Positions 22,080 through 29,928 of a stretch of 31,391 nucleotides of DNA are shown here, in pieces. This DNA is from an uncultured Oscillibacter sp. Its GTDB lineage: Bacteria; Bacillota; Clostridia; Oscillospirales; Oscillospiraceae. The position numbers were made by a program, and so were the translations under genes. Every line of letters starts with the position of its first letter. Within the stretch, counting starts at the first letter, position 1. The notes beneath the pieces are model-generated. The model worked only from the letters and a program-made list of their open reading frames with translations, was not told the DNA's origin and did no database searches. The stretch spans positions 1 to 31,391 of the forward strand of contig NZ_CAJTUX010000029.1 in assembly GCF_910579365.1 (NCBI RefSeq), given 5' to 3'.

Positions 22080-22545
22080 CCGATTTGTCGGATTGACACG
22101 AGCAAAGTATAGCACCGATGCGGGCGATATTCAACCCTTGTTTTTGGACGCTGATAGTAGTGGCAAGCAATGCACCGGTATATACCCAGTGCAGCTTGTT
22201 GGTGGCTGAAGGCCCCCAAGCCCCCGGTGATCGGCGAAGCTGCGTCCGATGCACAAGCCACCGTTGGCGTCTGCTGGTATATACCGGCAGGAGAGGACAT
22301 CCCAGCGGAGCCGCCCCCGGAGGGCGCACGGCTGCCGTCAGGCAGTACCACCATCGGCCCCTAGCCGGTGGTGAGTAAGTGCGCTCTTAGCAGAGAGCCT
22401 ATAAAGAGAGCAGAGCGCCCAGGTCATCCCCGGACGCTCCCCGCTTCGGTTCCCTCCTGCTGGTCGATCACCGCCTTTCCAGCCTGCGTCATCTTGCCAC
22501 AAATGAACCGTCAGCCAATGTGTATTTGGGTGGTGAAACCACCCT
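22080..22545. other. Non-coding, GC-rich, mobile-element-like stretch
   Basis: No gene is convincing here. It carries a 12-bp inverted pair (CCGGTATATACC at 22175-22186 and GGTATATACCGG at 22276-22287) and many short GC-rich stems. The minus-strand frame (MVVLPDGSRAPSGGGSAGMS...) is of a kind seen as spurious ORFs in Tn1549-like conjugative elements. I suspect a conserved non-coding element segment such as an oriT-proximal or leader region. That is from memory and unverified. Confidence 0.35.
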
Positions 22546-23376
22546 TTACACAATACATCTCAGGAGAAAGCTCTCGACTGTCTTGGCGACGGTTTCCCGG
22601 CAGTCGGAAAAGAAGTGGTCCGCTGGATAACTGACCGTGTGGAACATGACGCCGCCTCGATTTTGGACGGCCCGTTCCAGAGGGGCGCAGTGGAGTTCCG
22701 GAGGCGTGTGGACGTCCAGACTCCCGGCAATGCACAGGACCGGTTTCCTTGACAGCGGTTCCGCCAAGCCTTCCAGACGAAATTCCCGGCTGTGTGTGAC
22801 CGCCTCTTCCAGCAGGGCCTCTCCGCTGGTGCCGTTCAGCCATAGGGCGCTGTCCTCCAGCACCTGGCGGATGGTCTCAGCGGCGCGGGGATTTTCAGCG
22901 GCAATTTGAGGAAGTCGCCCGATATCGCAGGGCATCAGCAGGACTCCGGCACGGATTTCCGTCCGGCAGGCCGTCAAATGGGCGCAGACGAAGCCGCCCA
23001 GACTGTGCCCCACAGCATAGATGCGATGTTTGTCAATTCCGTGGGCCTCATCTGCCAGGAGCCAGTTCAACGCCGTGTTGGCATCCTCCAGATCATGAGT
23101 CAGGGAGTAATCCCCGTCGCTGCCCCAGCTACCGCTGTAGTGAAACACCAGCACATGGAAGCCTGCCCGGCGGAGGAAATGGGCAAGATCAAAATTCCGC
23201 TCGCAGCCGGGGATTCCGTGGAACAGCAGGACGACGGGATGCGGCCCCGCCCCTCCGGCGGTGTAAAGGACAGAAAGCAGCCGCCCCCGTCTGCCGGGAA
23301 TCAGGGTGCCGTGAATATCCGGACGATAGTCGGAGCGCTCACAATGGGTTCCCATACATTGTGTGCTGTCATTCAT
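22546..23376 (-). CDS. Alpha/beta hydrolase (esterase/peptidase-like)
   Basis: This 276-aa serine hydrolase has the fold start HPVVLLFHGIPGCERNFDLAHFLRRAGF (oxyanion loop HGIPG), the nucleophile elbow AVGHSLGGF, the acid in IAGSLDVHTPP and the histidine in YPADHFFSD. This triad order is typical of the prolyl-oligopeptidase/dienelactone-hydrolase group. No signal peptide is seen. ATG 23376 overlaps the symporter stop by 8 bp (ATGAATGA), implying translational coupling. A linked symporter suggests it acts on an imported compound, such as an ester or amide of an amino or dicarboxylic acid; the substrate is unknown. Confidence 0.88.
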   Translation of the reverse strand: MNDSTQCMGTHCERSDYRPDIHGTLIPGRRGRLLSVLYTAGGAGPHPVVLLFHGIPGCERNFDLAHFLRRAGFHVLVFHYSGSWGSDGDYSLTHDLEDANTALNWLLADEAHGIDKHRIYAVGHSLGGFVCAHLTACRTEIRAGVLLMPCDIGRLPQIAAENPRAAETIRQVLEDSALWLNGTSGEALLEEAVTHSREFRLEGLAEPLSRKPVLCIAGSLDVHTPPELHCAPLERAVQNRGGVMFHTVSYPADHFFSDCRETVAKTVESFLLRCIV

Positions 23377-24616
23377 CTGATTGTCCCCCCGCATTCAGGT
23401 TTTCTCTGTACCAATCCTTCCCGTAGAGAATCCGGGTTACCAACATGGAGGCGACCGTATCCCCGCAGGAGTTGATGAGGGTACACCCGGCGTCAAAGAG
23501 CTGGGTCATCATCAGAAGCACCGGCAGGGCCGCGGCGGGGAAACCGAAGGCGGAAATCACCATGGTTTCCATGGCCGCGCCGCCGCCGGGAACGGAGGAC
23601 ACCGCCACGGAACCGGCCACCGCAATCACCAGAGCAAAGGCAAAGTCCCCGACGCTGTTCAGCGGGTGGCCAAACAGGGCGCAGCAAAGGACGATCTCAT
23701 AGATGGTGGCGATACAGGCCCCGTCCATGTGGCAGGTAGCGCCCACCGGCACCACCACGGAGCTGACCTCCCGGGGAACGCCCAGTTTGTCGCAGGCATC
23801 CAGCTGCAAGGGCAGGGCCGCGGCGGAGGAGCGGGTGCCCAGGGCTGTCAGGGCCGGGGTGAGGATGTTTTTGAAGTAGTTCCTCACACCCCAGGGGCCT
23901 GCCGCCAGGAAGGCGTAAAGGGCCAGAAACACGAAGAAGTAGACAATGGCTGCCGGATAGTAAATGAGCAGGCCCCGGGCGTAGCTTTTCAGAAGGTCCG
24001 CACCGTAGGTCCCGGTGAGGTTGGCAAAGTAGGCCAGCAGACCCAGGGGAGCCAGCTTCATCAAAAGCTCTACCATCTTGTAGAACACCAGGGACAGATG
24101 GCCCAGCCACTCCGCCACGGGGCGGCCCTTTTCTCCCAGCAAGGACACCGTGACGCCGAAGAACACCGTAAAGACGATGAGGGCCAGGATATGGCTCCGG
24201 GAGATCACCAGGGGAAAATCGCTGACGGTGAAGGTGTTGACGATCTGGTCCCCCACGCTCATGACGGCGGTTCCCGCTTCTGCCTCCGCCCCACCCAGCT
24301 GAATGGAGGTGTCTACGCCGAAGATCCCTGTGACGGCAAACATATAAATTCCTGCGACGGCGGCGGTGACCACGAATACACCGATGGTCAGGGCCAGCAT
24401 CTTCCCCACCCGTCTGGTGTCACTGACCCCGGCGATGGAGCTGGAGATGGAGAAGAAGATCAGCGGCACCAGCAGAACGAATAGCAGGTTCAACCAGATT
24501 TGTCCGATGGGGTAGAGAAAGGCCGCCTTTTCTTCCAGGGAAAGGCCCAGGACAGCACCCAGGGCTACACAAGCAATGAGGATCAGAGGTCCTCGATAAG
24601 ATGCTCTATGGGGCAT
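23369..24616 (-). CDS. Dicarboxylate/amino acid:cation symporter (DAACS family)
   Basis: This 415-aa membrane transporter of the GltP/GltT/SstT/DctA family has eight or so hydrophobic segments plus the family's re-entrant loops. Hallmarks are LGTRSSAAALPL (serine-rich loop HP1), PVGATCHMDGACIATIYE (TM7, canonical PxGATxNMDG with His replacing Asn), SSVPGGGAAM (HP2) and DAGCTLINSCGDTVASMLV (TM8, substrate-binding Asp and Asn). GDTVASML favours small neutral or acidic amino acids; SstT-type serine/threonine or cystine transport are alternatives. ATG 24616 has GGGAG upstream. It is coupled to the hydrolase downstream and follows the C39-like gene by 16 bp. Confidence 0.93.
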   Translation of the reverse strand: MPHRASYRGPLILIACVALGAVLGLSLEEKAAFLYPIGQIWLNLLFVLLVPLIFFSISSSIAGVSDTRRVGKMLALTIGVFVVTAAVAGIYMFAVTGIFGVDTSIQLGGAEAEAGTAVMSVGDQIVNTFTVSDFPLVISRSHILALIVFTVFFGVTVSLLGEKGRPVAEWLGHLSLVFYKMVELLMKLAPLGLLAYFANLTGTYGADLLKSYARGLLIYYPAAIVYFFVFLALYAFLAAGPWGVRNYFKNILTPALTALGTRSSAAALPLQLDACDKLGVPREVSSVVVPVGATCHMDGACIATIYEIVLCCALFGHPLNSVGDFAFALVIAVAGSVAVSSVPGGGAAMETMVISAFGFPAAALPVLLMMTQLFDAGCTLINSCGDTVASMLVTRILYGKDWYRENLNAGGQSDE

Positions 24617-24632
24617 AGTGAATGCGCTCCCT

Positions 24633-25247
24633 TCAAATCATGTATTCTACCGTTTTTTCCTCTGTCAGCTTTGTGTTCTCATTGAACAGCAGGACGGCCT
24701 CCCGTTCCTCCGGAGGGGGAAGGGCATAGACGCCGGTTCCCTCAAAATAGCGGACCGGTACGATCCGGTTATAGGACGCCGGATGGGCTTCATCCATTTG
24801 CAGGGCCGGGTCGTCAAAGGGGCTTGGCCGGTAGTAGGGGTCAAAAAAGTAAACCATATCCCCCCGCACATCTGTCAGCAGCACATAGTGCCAGCCCTCG
24901 AGATCCACCCGGACCACGGCGGCCCCTCTCCGGCACAGGGTATCCAGCAGCCTTCCGTTCTGGGAGAAATTCACCTCTTGCCCGGAGAGGTATTGGCTGG
25001 AAACCGGCAGGTGCCCCGCTTGGCCGAAGCCGCTCAGCCAGCTGCTGAGGAACATCATGGCCATGCAGGAGGTGCCGCATTTCCCGCAGGTCCCGTCCGG
25101 GCCGAAGCAGTCCAGACAGTACGATGTGACGCTCCGGATGATCTCCGGCGGGATCTCCTCCCGGCGAAAGAGATAGCTGACGGCATTGAGCATGGAGGTG
25201 GGGCCGCAGTCGTATTCCGTCATCTGGTAACGAAGAGGATTATCCAT
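24633..25247 (-). CDS. C39-like cysteine peptidase-fold protein with Cys cluster
   Basis: This 204-aa papain-like protein resembles peptidase C39. YQMTEYDCGPTSMLNAVSYLF holds Cys14 and the preceding Tyr/Gln region, EGWHYVLLTDVRGDMVYFFDPYY the catalytic His and Asp. Between them is an unusual cysteine-rich segment: Cys 44, 47, 54, 57 and 61 (CLDCFGP, CGKCGTSC), looking like a metal or Fe-S site. There is no leader, transporter or membrane domain, so it is not a bacteriocin exporter. AAGGAGG lies 8 nt before ATG 25247. It sits between mnmA (54 bp) and the symporter (16 bp). The role is unknown; substrate cleavage, cysteine-linked sensing or a guanidine/papain-like hydrolase role are possible. 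Confidence 0.75.
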   Translation of the reverse strand: MDNPLRYQMTEYDCGPTSMLNAVSYLFRREEIPPEIIRSVTSYCLDCFGPDGTCGKCGTSCMAMMFLSSWLSGFGQAGHLPVSSQYLSGQEVNFSQNGRLLDTLCRRGAAVVRVDLEGWHYVLLTDVRGDMVYFFDPYYRPSPFDDPALQMDEAHPASYNRIVPVRYFEGTGVYALPPPEEREAVLLFNENTKLTEEKTVEYMI

Positions 25248-25301
25248 TCAGCGTGCCTCCTTCCGGTATCGTATCCGTTGTATCCTTTGGATAGTGTCCG
25301 G

Positions 25302-26417
25302 CTAGTCTGAGGGAAGAATTTCTCCGCCGCCCAGCACCGTGTCTCCGTCATAAAGCACCGCCGCCTGGCCCGGGGCAGGAGATCGCTGGGGTTCGTCAAA
25401 TACCACGCGCACCCGGCCTTTTCCGGCGGGATAGGCCGTGGCGGGCAACTCCTTTTGGGTGCTCCTCAGCTTGACGCCGCAGGAAAACGGCCGCTCCTGA
25501 GCCGTCCCGGAAATCCAATGAAACGTTCCCGCTTCAATCCAGGCCCGGAGCAGCGCCTTTTTTCCGCCCAGGGTAACGGTGTTGTCTTCTGCGGAGACGC
25601 CGCAGACATAAAGACGCTCCGGCGCGGAGATTCCCAGGCCCCGCCGCTGACCGACGGTGTAGTGAATCACACCCCGGTGGGTTCCTAGGACCCTCCCGGC
25701 GGTATCCACAAAATCTCCGGGGACGGCGGCTCTGCCGGAAATCCGCTCCACGGCGGCGGCATAGTCCCCATCCGGGGCAAAGCAGATATCCTGGCTATCC
25801 CGTTTTCCCGCATTGGCGAGTCCAGCTTTCCAGGCAATTTTGCGGACTTTGGACTTTTGGAGCCCTCCCAGAGGGAACAGGGTATGGGCAAGCTGGTCCT
25901 GGGTCATGCCGTAGAGAAAATAACTCTGGTCCTTTGACTGATCCAGCGCTTTTTTCAGGACATACTGCCCGTCCCGTTTTTCGATCCTGGCGTAGTGGCC
26001 GGTGGCGAGATAATCACAGCCAAGCACTTTAGCCCGCTCCAGGAGCCGCCCGAATTTCAGGTACCGGTTGCAGTCAACGCAGGGATTGGGCGTTAGACCG
26101 CCTTCGTAACCGGCGGCGAACTTCTCCATCACCGCCGCCCGGAATGCGTCCTTGAAGTTGAACACATAGTAGGGTATCCCCAGCCGGAAGGCCGCCGCCC
26201 GGGCATCCTCCACGTCCTCCAGGGAGCAGCAGGTCCGGCGGCTGAGCCCCGCGTCTTCGCTGTCAAAGAGCTTCATGGTACAGCCCGCGCAGTCATAGCC
26301 CTGCCGTTTCAGCAAAAGAGCGGCGGCGGAGGAATCCACGCCGCCGCTCATGGCCACCAAAACCTTACCGCCCACAGCCTTCACAGTGGGCGCAGTCCGG
26401 AAACTGGGCCGGGTCAT
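25302..26417 (-). CDS. mnmA: tRNA 2-thiouridylase MnmA
   Basis: This enzyme adenylates U34 of tRNA-Lys/Glu/Gln and inserts sulfur received from IscS via persulfide relay. The PP-loop VLVAMSGGVDSSAAALLL, the catalytic cysteines in LTPNPCVDCNRYLKF and KRDSQDICFAPDGDY, and the tRNA-binding central and barrel domains (GVIHYTVGQRRGLGI, AVLYDGDTVLGGGEI) are all present; the length is normal for the family. The frame opens at ATG 26417 with AAGG 8 nt upstream and then overlaps iscU by 53 bp; family N-termini begin nearer KVLVAMSGG, so GTG 26375 is an alternative start. It is the third gene of iscS-iscU-mnmA, matching its need for IscS sulfur. Confidence 0.95.
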   Translation of the reverse strand: MTRPSFRTAPTVKAVGGKVLVAMSGGVDSSAAALLLKRQGYDCAGCTMKLFDSEDAGLSRRTCCSLEDVEDARAAAFRLGIPYYVFNFKDAFRAAVMEKFAAGYEGGLTPNPCVDCNRYLKFGRLLERAKVLGCDYLATGHYARIEKRDGQYVLKKALDQSKDQSYFLYGMTQDQLAHTLFPLGGLQKSKVRKIAWKAGLANAGKRDSQDICFAPDGDYAAAVERISGRAAVPGDFVDTAGRVLGTHRGVIHYTVGQRRGLGISAPERLYVCGVSAEDNTVTLGGKKALLRAWIEAGTFHWISGTAQERPFSCGVKLRSTQKELPATAYPAGKGRVRVVFDEPQRSPAPGQAAVLYDGDTVLGGGEILPSD

Positions 26418-26796
26418 AGGCCACGCCTTGCCGGTCGTAGTAGTCCTTCAGCGCCGCCTTGATGGCCTCCTCCGCCAGGACGGAGCAGTGGAGCTTGTGG
26501 GCCGGGAGGCCGTCCAGGGCCTCGGCCACCGCCTTGTTGGTCAGGGCCATGGCCTCGGACACCGGCTTGCCCTTGATAAGCTCCGTGGCCATGGAGCTGG
26601 AGGCGATGGCGCTTCCGCAGCCGAAGGTCTCGAACTTCACGTCCTCGATGACGCCGTCCCGGATTTTCAGGTAGATTTTCATGATGTCGCCGCATTTGGC
26701 GTTGCCCACTTCTCCCACGCCGTCGGCGTTTTCGATGGTCCCCACGTTCCGGGGGTTGCGGAAATGGTCCATTACTTTCTCGCTGTATAATGCCAT
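26365..26796 (-). CDS. iscU: Fe-S cluster scaffold IscU/NifU-like
   Basis: This 143-aa scaffold builds [2Fe-2S]/[4Fe-4S] clusters from sulfur supplied by IscS. Ligand cysteines are in VGNAKCGDIMKI, FGCGSAIASSSMA and KLHCSVLAEEAI, with the family start MALYSEKVMDHFRNPRNVG. The C-terminal DCAHCEGCGR adds a small Cys motif common in Clostridial homologues. ATG 26796 has AGGAGG 9 nt upstream and lies 14 bp after iscS. The end overlaps mnmA. Confidence 0.96.
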   Translation of the reverse strand: MALYSEKVMDHFRNPRNVGTIENADGVGEVGNAKCGDIMKIYLKIRDGVIEDVKFETFGCGSAIASSSMATELIKGKPVSEAMALTNKAVAEALDGLPAHKLHCSVLAEEAIKAALKDYYDRQGVAYDPAQFPDCAHCEGCGR

Positions 26797-26810
26797 GATT
26801 TCAATCCTCC

Positions 26811-27998
26811 TCAGATGATATGGGTTGCCTTGCCGCTCTCCAGGTCCCGCCACACCGGGGACATGCTCCGCAGATACGAAACCACGTCCCGGACGGCTTC
26901 GATTAGATACTCCACTTCCTCCTCCGTCGTCTCCTCGCCGATGGTCAGCCGCAAAGAGCCGTGGGCGATCTCGTGGGGCCGCCCGATGGCCAGCAGCACG
27001 TGGCTGGGGTCCAGGGACCCGGAGGTGCAGGCGGACCCGGAGGAGGCGCAGATGCCCTTGTCGTCCAGCAGAAGCAGCAGGGATTCGCCCTCAATGCCCT
27101 CAAAGCAAAAATTCACGTTCCCTGGGAGCCGCTTTGCCGGGTCGCCGTTCAGGACGCTGTGGGGAATCTCCGCAAGGCCCGCGATGAGCCTGTCCCGCAG
27201 GGCGGAGATACGGACGGCGTTCTCCGTCAGATGGGCGCAGGCCTCCTCCAGCGCCGCCGCCATGCCCACGATGGCGGGGAGGTTTTCCGTCCCGGCCCGC
27301 CGGCCCCGCTCCTGGCCCCCGCCCTCAATGAGGTTCGTAAGGGCCACGCCCCGGCGGGCGTACAGGGCGCCGATGCCCTTGGGCCCGTGGAACTTGTGGG
27401 CGGAGAGGGAGAGAAGGTCAATGTTCTGCGGCCCCACGTCGATGGGCAGGTGCCCCGCCGCCTGGACCGCGTCGGTGTGGAACAGCACCCCCGCCTCCCG
27501 GCAGACCGCGCCGATCTCCGAGACGGGCTGGACGGTGCCGATCTCGTTGTTGGCGTACATGACGCTTACCAGGCAGGTGTCGGGCCGGATGGCCGCCCGG
27601 ACCTGCTCCGGCGTCACCAGGCCGTTTTCGTGGACGTCCAGCAGGGTGACGGCAAAGCCTTCGCCCTCCAGCCTTTTCAGGGTGTGGAGCACCGCGTGGT
27701 GCTCGAAGGCGGTGGAGACGATGTGGCGCTTGCCCTTCCGGGCCCCCAGGGCGGCGGCGGAACGAATGGCCTGGTTGTCCGCCTCGCTGCCGCCGGAGGT
27801 GAAGGTGAGCTCCCTTGCCTCGCAGCCAAGACAGGCGGCGATTTGCCCCCGGGCGTCCTCCAGGGCCTCCCTGGCCCTCTGGCCGAAGGTGTAGAGGCTG
27901 GAGGGGTTGCCGTAGATCTCGTCCATATAGGGCAGCATAGCGTCCACAGCGGTCCGGCTCATCTTCGTTGTGGCCGCGTTATCGGCATAGATTTTCAT
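26811..27998 (-). CDS. iscS: Cysteine desulfurase IscS/NifS
   Basis: This 395-aa PLP enzyme removes sulfur from cysteine as an enzyme-bound persulfide for Fe-S assembly and tRNA thiolation. Key sites are YADNAATT at the start, FEHHAVLHTL (His100 region), the PLP lysine K202 in LSAHKFHGPKGIG, GGGQERGRRAGTEN, and the persulfide cysteine C324 in SSGSACTSGSL. ATG 27998 has GGAGG upstream. It heads iscS-iscU-mnmA behind a strong promoter with two large operator-like dyads, so the operon is probably regulated by an Rrf2/IscR protein, plausibly the one at 21060. Confidence 0.97.
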   Translation of the reverse strand: MKIYADNAATTKMSRTAVDAMLPYMDEIYGNPSSLYTFGQRAREALEDARGQIAACLGCEARELTFTSGGSEADNQAIRSAAALGARKGKRHIVSTAFEHHAVLHTLKRLEGEGFAVTLLDVHENGLVTPEQVRAAIRPDTCLVSVMYANNEIGTVQPVSEIGAVCREAGVLFHTDAVQAAGHLPIDVGPQNIDLLSLSAHKFHGPKGIGALYARRGVALTNLIEGGGQERGRRAGTENLPAIVGMAAALEEACAHLTENAVRISALRDRLIAGLAEIPHSVLNGDPAKRLPGNVNFCFEGIEGESLLLLLDDKGICASSGSACTSGSLDPSHVLLAIGRPHEIAHGSLRLTIGEETTEEEVEYLIEAVRDVVSYLRSMSPVWRDLESGKATHII

Positions 27999-28016
27999 AG
28001 GGAATCCTCCGTTTTG

Positions 28017-28080
28017 ATTACCTAGTATCTTTATTGGTAATTGGATTATAGCATAATTACCCAGCTTGTCAATAGGTAAT
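28017..28080 (-). promoter_or_regulatory. iscS promoter with two ATTACC-N13-GGTAAT operators
   Basis: On the minus strand, TTGACA (28072-28067) and TATAAT (28050-28045) are separated by 16 bp. Two perfect 25-bp dyads of ATTACC-N13-GGTAAT flank the -10: 28056-28080, covering the -35, and 28017-28041, over the start site. Their centres are 39 bp apart. The size and edges resemble IscR type-1 sites (25 bp, dyad), though the sequence differs. Repression through both sites is the likely mode. Confidence 0.85.
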
Positions 28081-28161
28081 TTGAGTTTTTGAACACTGCC
28101 GGAAAAGATACCGGTATTTTCAATATTATTCCGTTAGAACGTGCGCCCGCCGGTGCGCTGA

Positions 28162-28204
28162 AAACGGCGGTCTTGAAATCTGTTGTTTTTCAAAACCGCC
28201 GTTT
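28162..28204. terminator. Hairpin downstream of the pfkB remnant
   Basis: AAACGGCGGT and ACCGCCGTTT form a 10-bp stem with additional TTGAAA/TTTCAA pairing inside. On the plus strand it is followed by GGTGCTTGTTTTT. It lies between the iscS promoter and the pfkB remnant. Confidence 0.6.
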
Positions 28205-28278
28205 GGTGCTTGTTTTTGGGTGGCGCGCCATTAACACCGCTGATCAGACATAAGCTGGGTATCCTGGTGCCCGGCATA

Positions 28279-28755
28279 TTACAGCAAACCGTTGATCTCC
28301 TCCCTGGACGGCATGACCCGCAGGGCTCCTTTTCGGGTCGTAACGAGCGCCGCAGCGGCGTTGGCAAAGGAGAGCATCTCGCGCAAGTCCCCTTCCTTTA
28401 GCTCAAACAGCCCGTGATCGAGGATGTAGTTCAAAACACAGGCGCAGAAGGTATCCCCGGCGCCGGTGGTTTCCACCGTGTTTTTCAATTTGAGTGCGGG
28501 GACGAATACCCGAAACCTTTCATAATAGGAATAACTGCCCTCTGCACCGGCGGTGACATTCATCAAACGAATATTGGGAAACGCTTTGCGGAGGATCGCC
28601 GCACCCCGGTCAAAATCCGTTGTCTCGGTCATAAATTCCAGCTCATTATCGGCGATCTTCAGGACATCACACTTGGACAGACCGCATTCGATCTGGACCC
28701 GCGCATTGTCCATAGTATCCCACAGTGGAGGCTGGGGGTTGGGGTCAAAGGAAAT
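28279..28755 (-). pseudogene. PfkB-family sugar kinase, C-terminal half only
   Basis: Family sequence starts abruptly at ISFDPNPQPPLWDTM (about 28755) and continues through GLSKCDVLKIADNELEFMT, NVTAGAEGSYSYY and the ATP-site motif VETTGAGDTFCACVLNYIL (with the catalytic Asp of GAGD) to a normal end. The N-terminal half, with the sugar-binding sites, is missing; intact fructokinase-like members have about 310-320 residues. The upstream 70 bp (open frame to 28824) are unrelated and contain a terminator hairpin, so the gene was truncated by a rearrangement at this mobile-element edge. It is almost certainly inactive. Confidence 0.85.
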
Positions 28756-28818
28756 GAATAACATCCTGATACAAGAGGTGTTATCTCTCCTTAACTTGGC
28801 TGAAAAGCAAAAAAGCAA

Positions 28819-28851
28819 GCCCACCTAATAAAAAACGGTGTTTGGGTGGGC
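28819..28851 (-). terminator. Terminator upstream of the pfkB remnant
   Basis: GCCCACC and GGTGGGC form a 7-bp stem with a 19-nt loop. The minus strand continues TTGCTTTTTTGC. It may terminate the transcript of whatever once lay to the right. A second perfect 10-bp hairpin (CCCTCCAAAC/GTTTGGAGGG, 28881-28908) follows. Confidence 0.6.
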
Positions 28852-28919
28852 CTCTTTGCCATGCTTAAAATTGGTTTATGCCCTCCAAACCCGTTTGAGT
28901 TTGGAGGGATTACTTTGCA

Positions 28920-29120
28920 TTGGTCCGATATGACCAGCCCGCTGCTTACCAGGCGGCCTTAACGGTGCGAGAGAAAGCGACACTGGTGCGAGAGCTGGCA
29001 CCGCTGGATTCCATCCCGGACCACAATCCCAAGTATCTGCTGGTGATGGACAATGACCCTCCGGTTTCCCACAATGGAATCCGGCAGAAATATGTGCTGG
29101 ACTGGCTGATAGAAAAATGA
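28920..29120 (+). pseudogene. Tail of a DUF4143-type AAA ATPase
   Basis: A 66-codon frame without a convincing start ends IPDHNPKYLLVMDNDPPVSHNGIRQKYVLDWLIEK. It resembles the C-terminal end of ATP-binding proteins of the AAA_14/DUF4143 group common in gut anaerobes (PKYLLTMD...GIRQINVLDWL). The ATPase domain is absent, so this is a fragment left at a junction. It is one of few plus-strand coding remnants here. Confidence 0.6.
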
Positions 29121-29154
29121 GGGGGGCAATAAAGCTGGGGAAAACCGATCTTAT

Positions 29155-29829
29155 TCAGCGGTTCAAATCGCCTTTGCCGGGGGTGATGCCCTTGAGCTCC
29201 ATCTGTCGGACGGCCACGCCCTCATGGACAGCAGGCAGCAGATCAAGCCCCTGCCGCTCAAAGGTTTGATAGGACATTTCCAGCTCCCTGGCCGCACTTC
29301 TGGAGGAAATGCCGCTCTCCTGCCACAGCCGGGCAAATTCCGGAAAGTCTTCCGGAAGCTCGATCCCTTCCCGTCCGAACTGGACGCCCCTCTCCTTCGC
29401 CGCGGCAATGCCCTCCGCCTGCCGCTGGCGGATGCTCTCCCGCTCGGTCTGGGCCACGTAGCTGAGAAGCTGGAGCATAATGTCGGCGATCAGGGTTCCG
29501 GTGAGGTCCCGCCCCTGCCGGGTATCCAGCAAGGGCATGTCCAGCACCACAATGGCGGCTTCCCGCCCCTTGGTGATAGCGGCCCATTGTTCCAAAATCT
29601 CTGTGTAATTCCGGCCCAGGCGGTCGATGCTTTTGATGACCAGTACATCTCCAGGGCATAAGCCGCCCACCAGCGCATGGTATCGCGGCCTGTTAAAATC
29701 ACGCCCGGACAGCTTCTCAATGACGATATTTTCCTCATCTATGCCAAATTCCCGCATTGCCGCCAGCTGGCGAGCCTCGTTTTGGACCTGGGTGGATACG
29801 CGGACGTAGCCGTAGGTTTTGCAGTTCAT
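29155..29829 (-). CDS. Small serine resolvase/invertase
   Basis: This 224-aa serine recombinase of the resolvase/invertase class has the catalytic serine in YGYVRVSTQVQ, then EKLSGRDFNRPRYHAL and IKSIDRLGRNYTEIL, with helix E TERESIRQRQAEGIAAAKERG. The C-terminal HTH (FARLWQESGISSRSAARELEMSYQTFERQ) is intact. It lacks the large Recombinase and zinc domains seen elsewhere in the window. AAGGGGG lies 8 nt before ATG 29829. It sits 100 bp downstream of the replication initiator on the same strand, as in Tn1549-like elements and plasmids, where such resolvases separate multimers or invert segments. Confidence 0.88.
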   Translation of the reverse strand: MNCKTYGYVRVSTQVQNEARQLAAMREFGIDEENIVIEKLSGRDFNRPRYHALVGGLCPGDVLVIKSIDRLGRNYTEILEQWAAITKGREAAIVVLDMPLLDTRQGRDLTGTLIADIMLQLLSYVAQTERESIRQRQAEGIAAAKERGVQFGREGIELPEDFPEFARLWQESGISSRSAARELEMSYQTFERQGLDLLPAVHEGVAVRQMELKGITPGKGDLNR

Positions 29830-29928
29830 GTGCTGGCCCCCTTTTTGTAAAACATGGAAAGCGCTCTTTCATAATTTTAACAAAAAAACAGATGAATAAA
29901 ACATCCGGGGCAGCCTGGGCAGCGTCCC

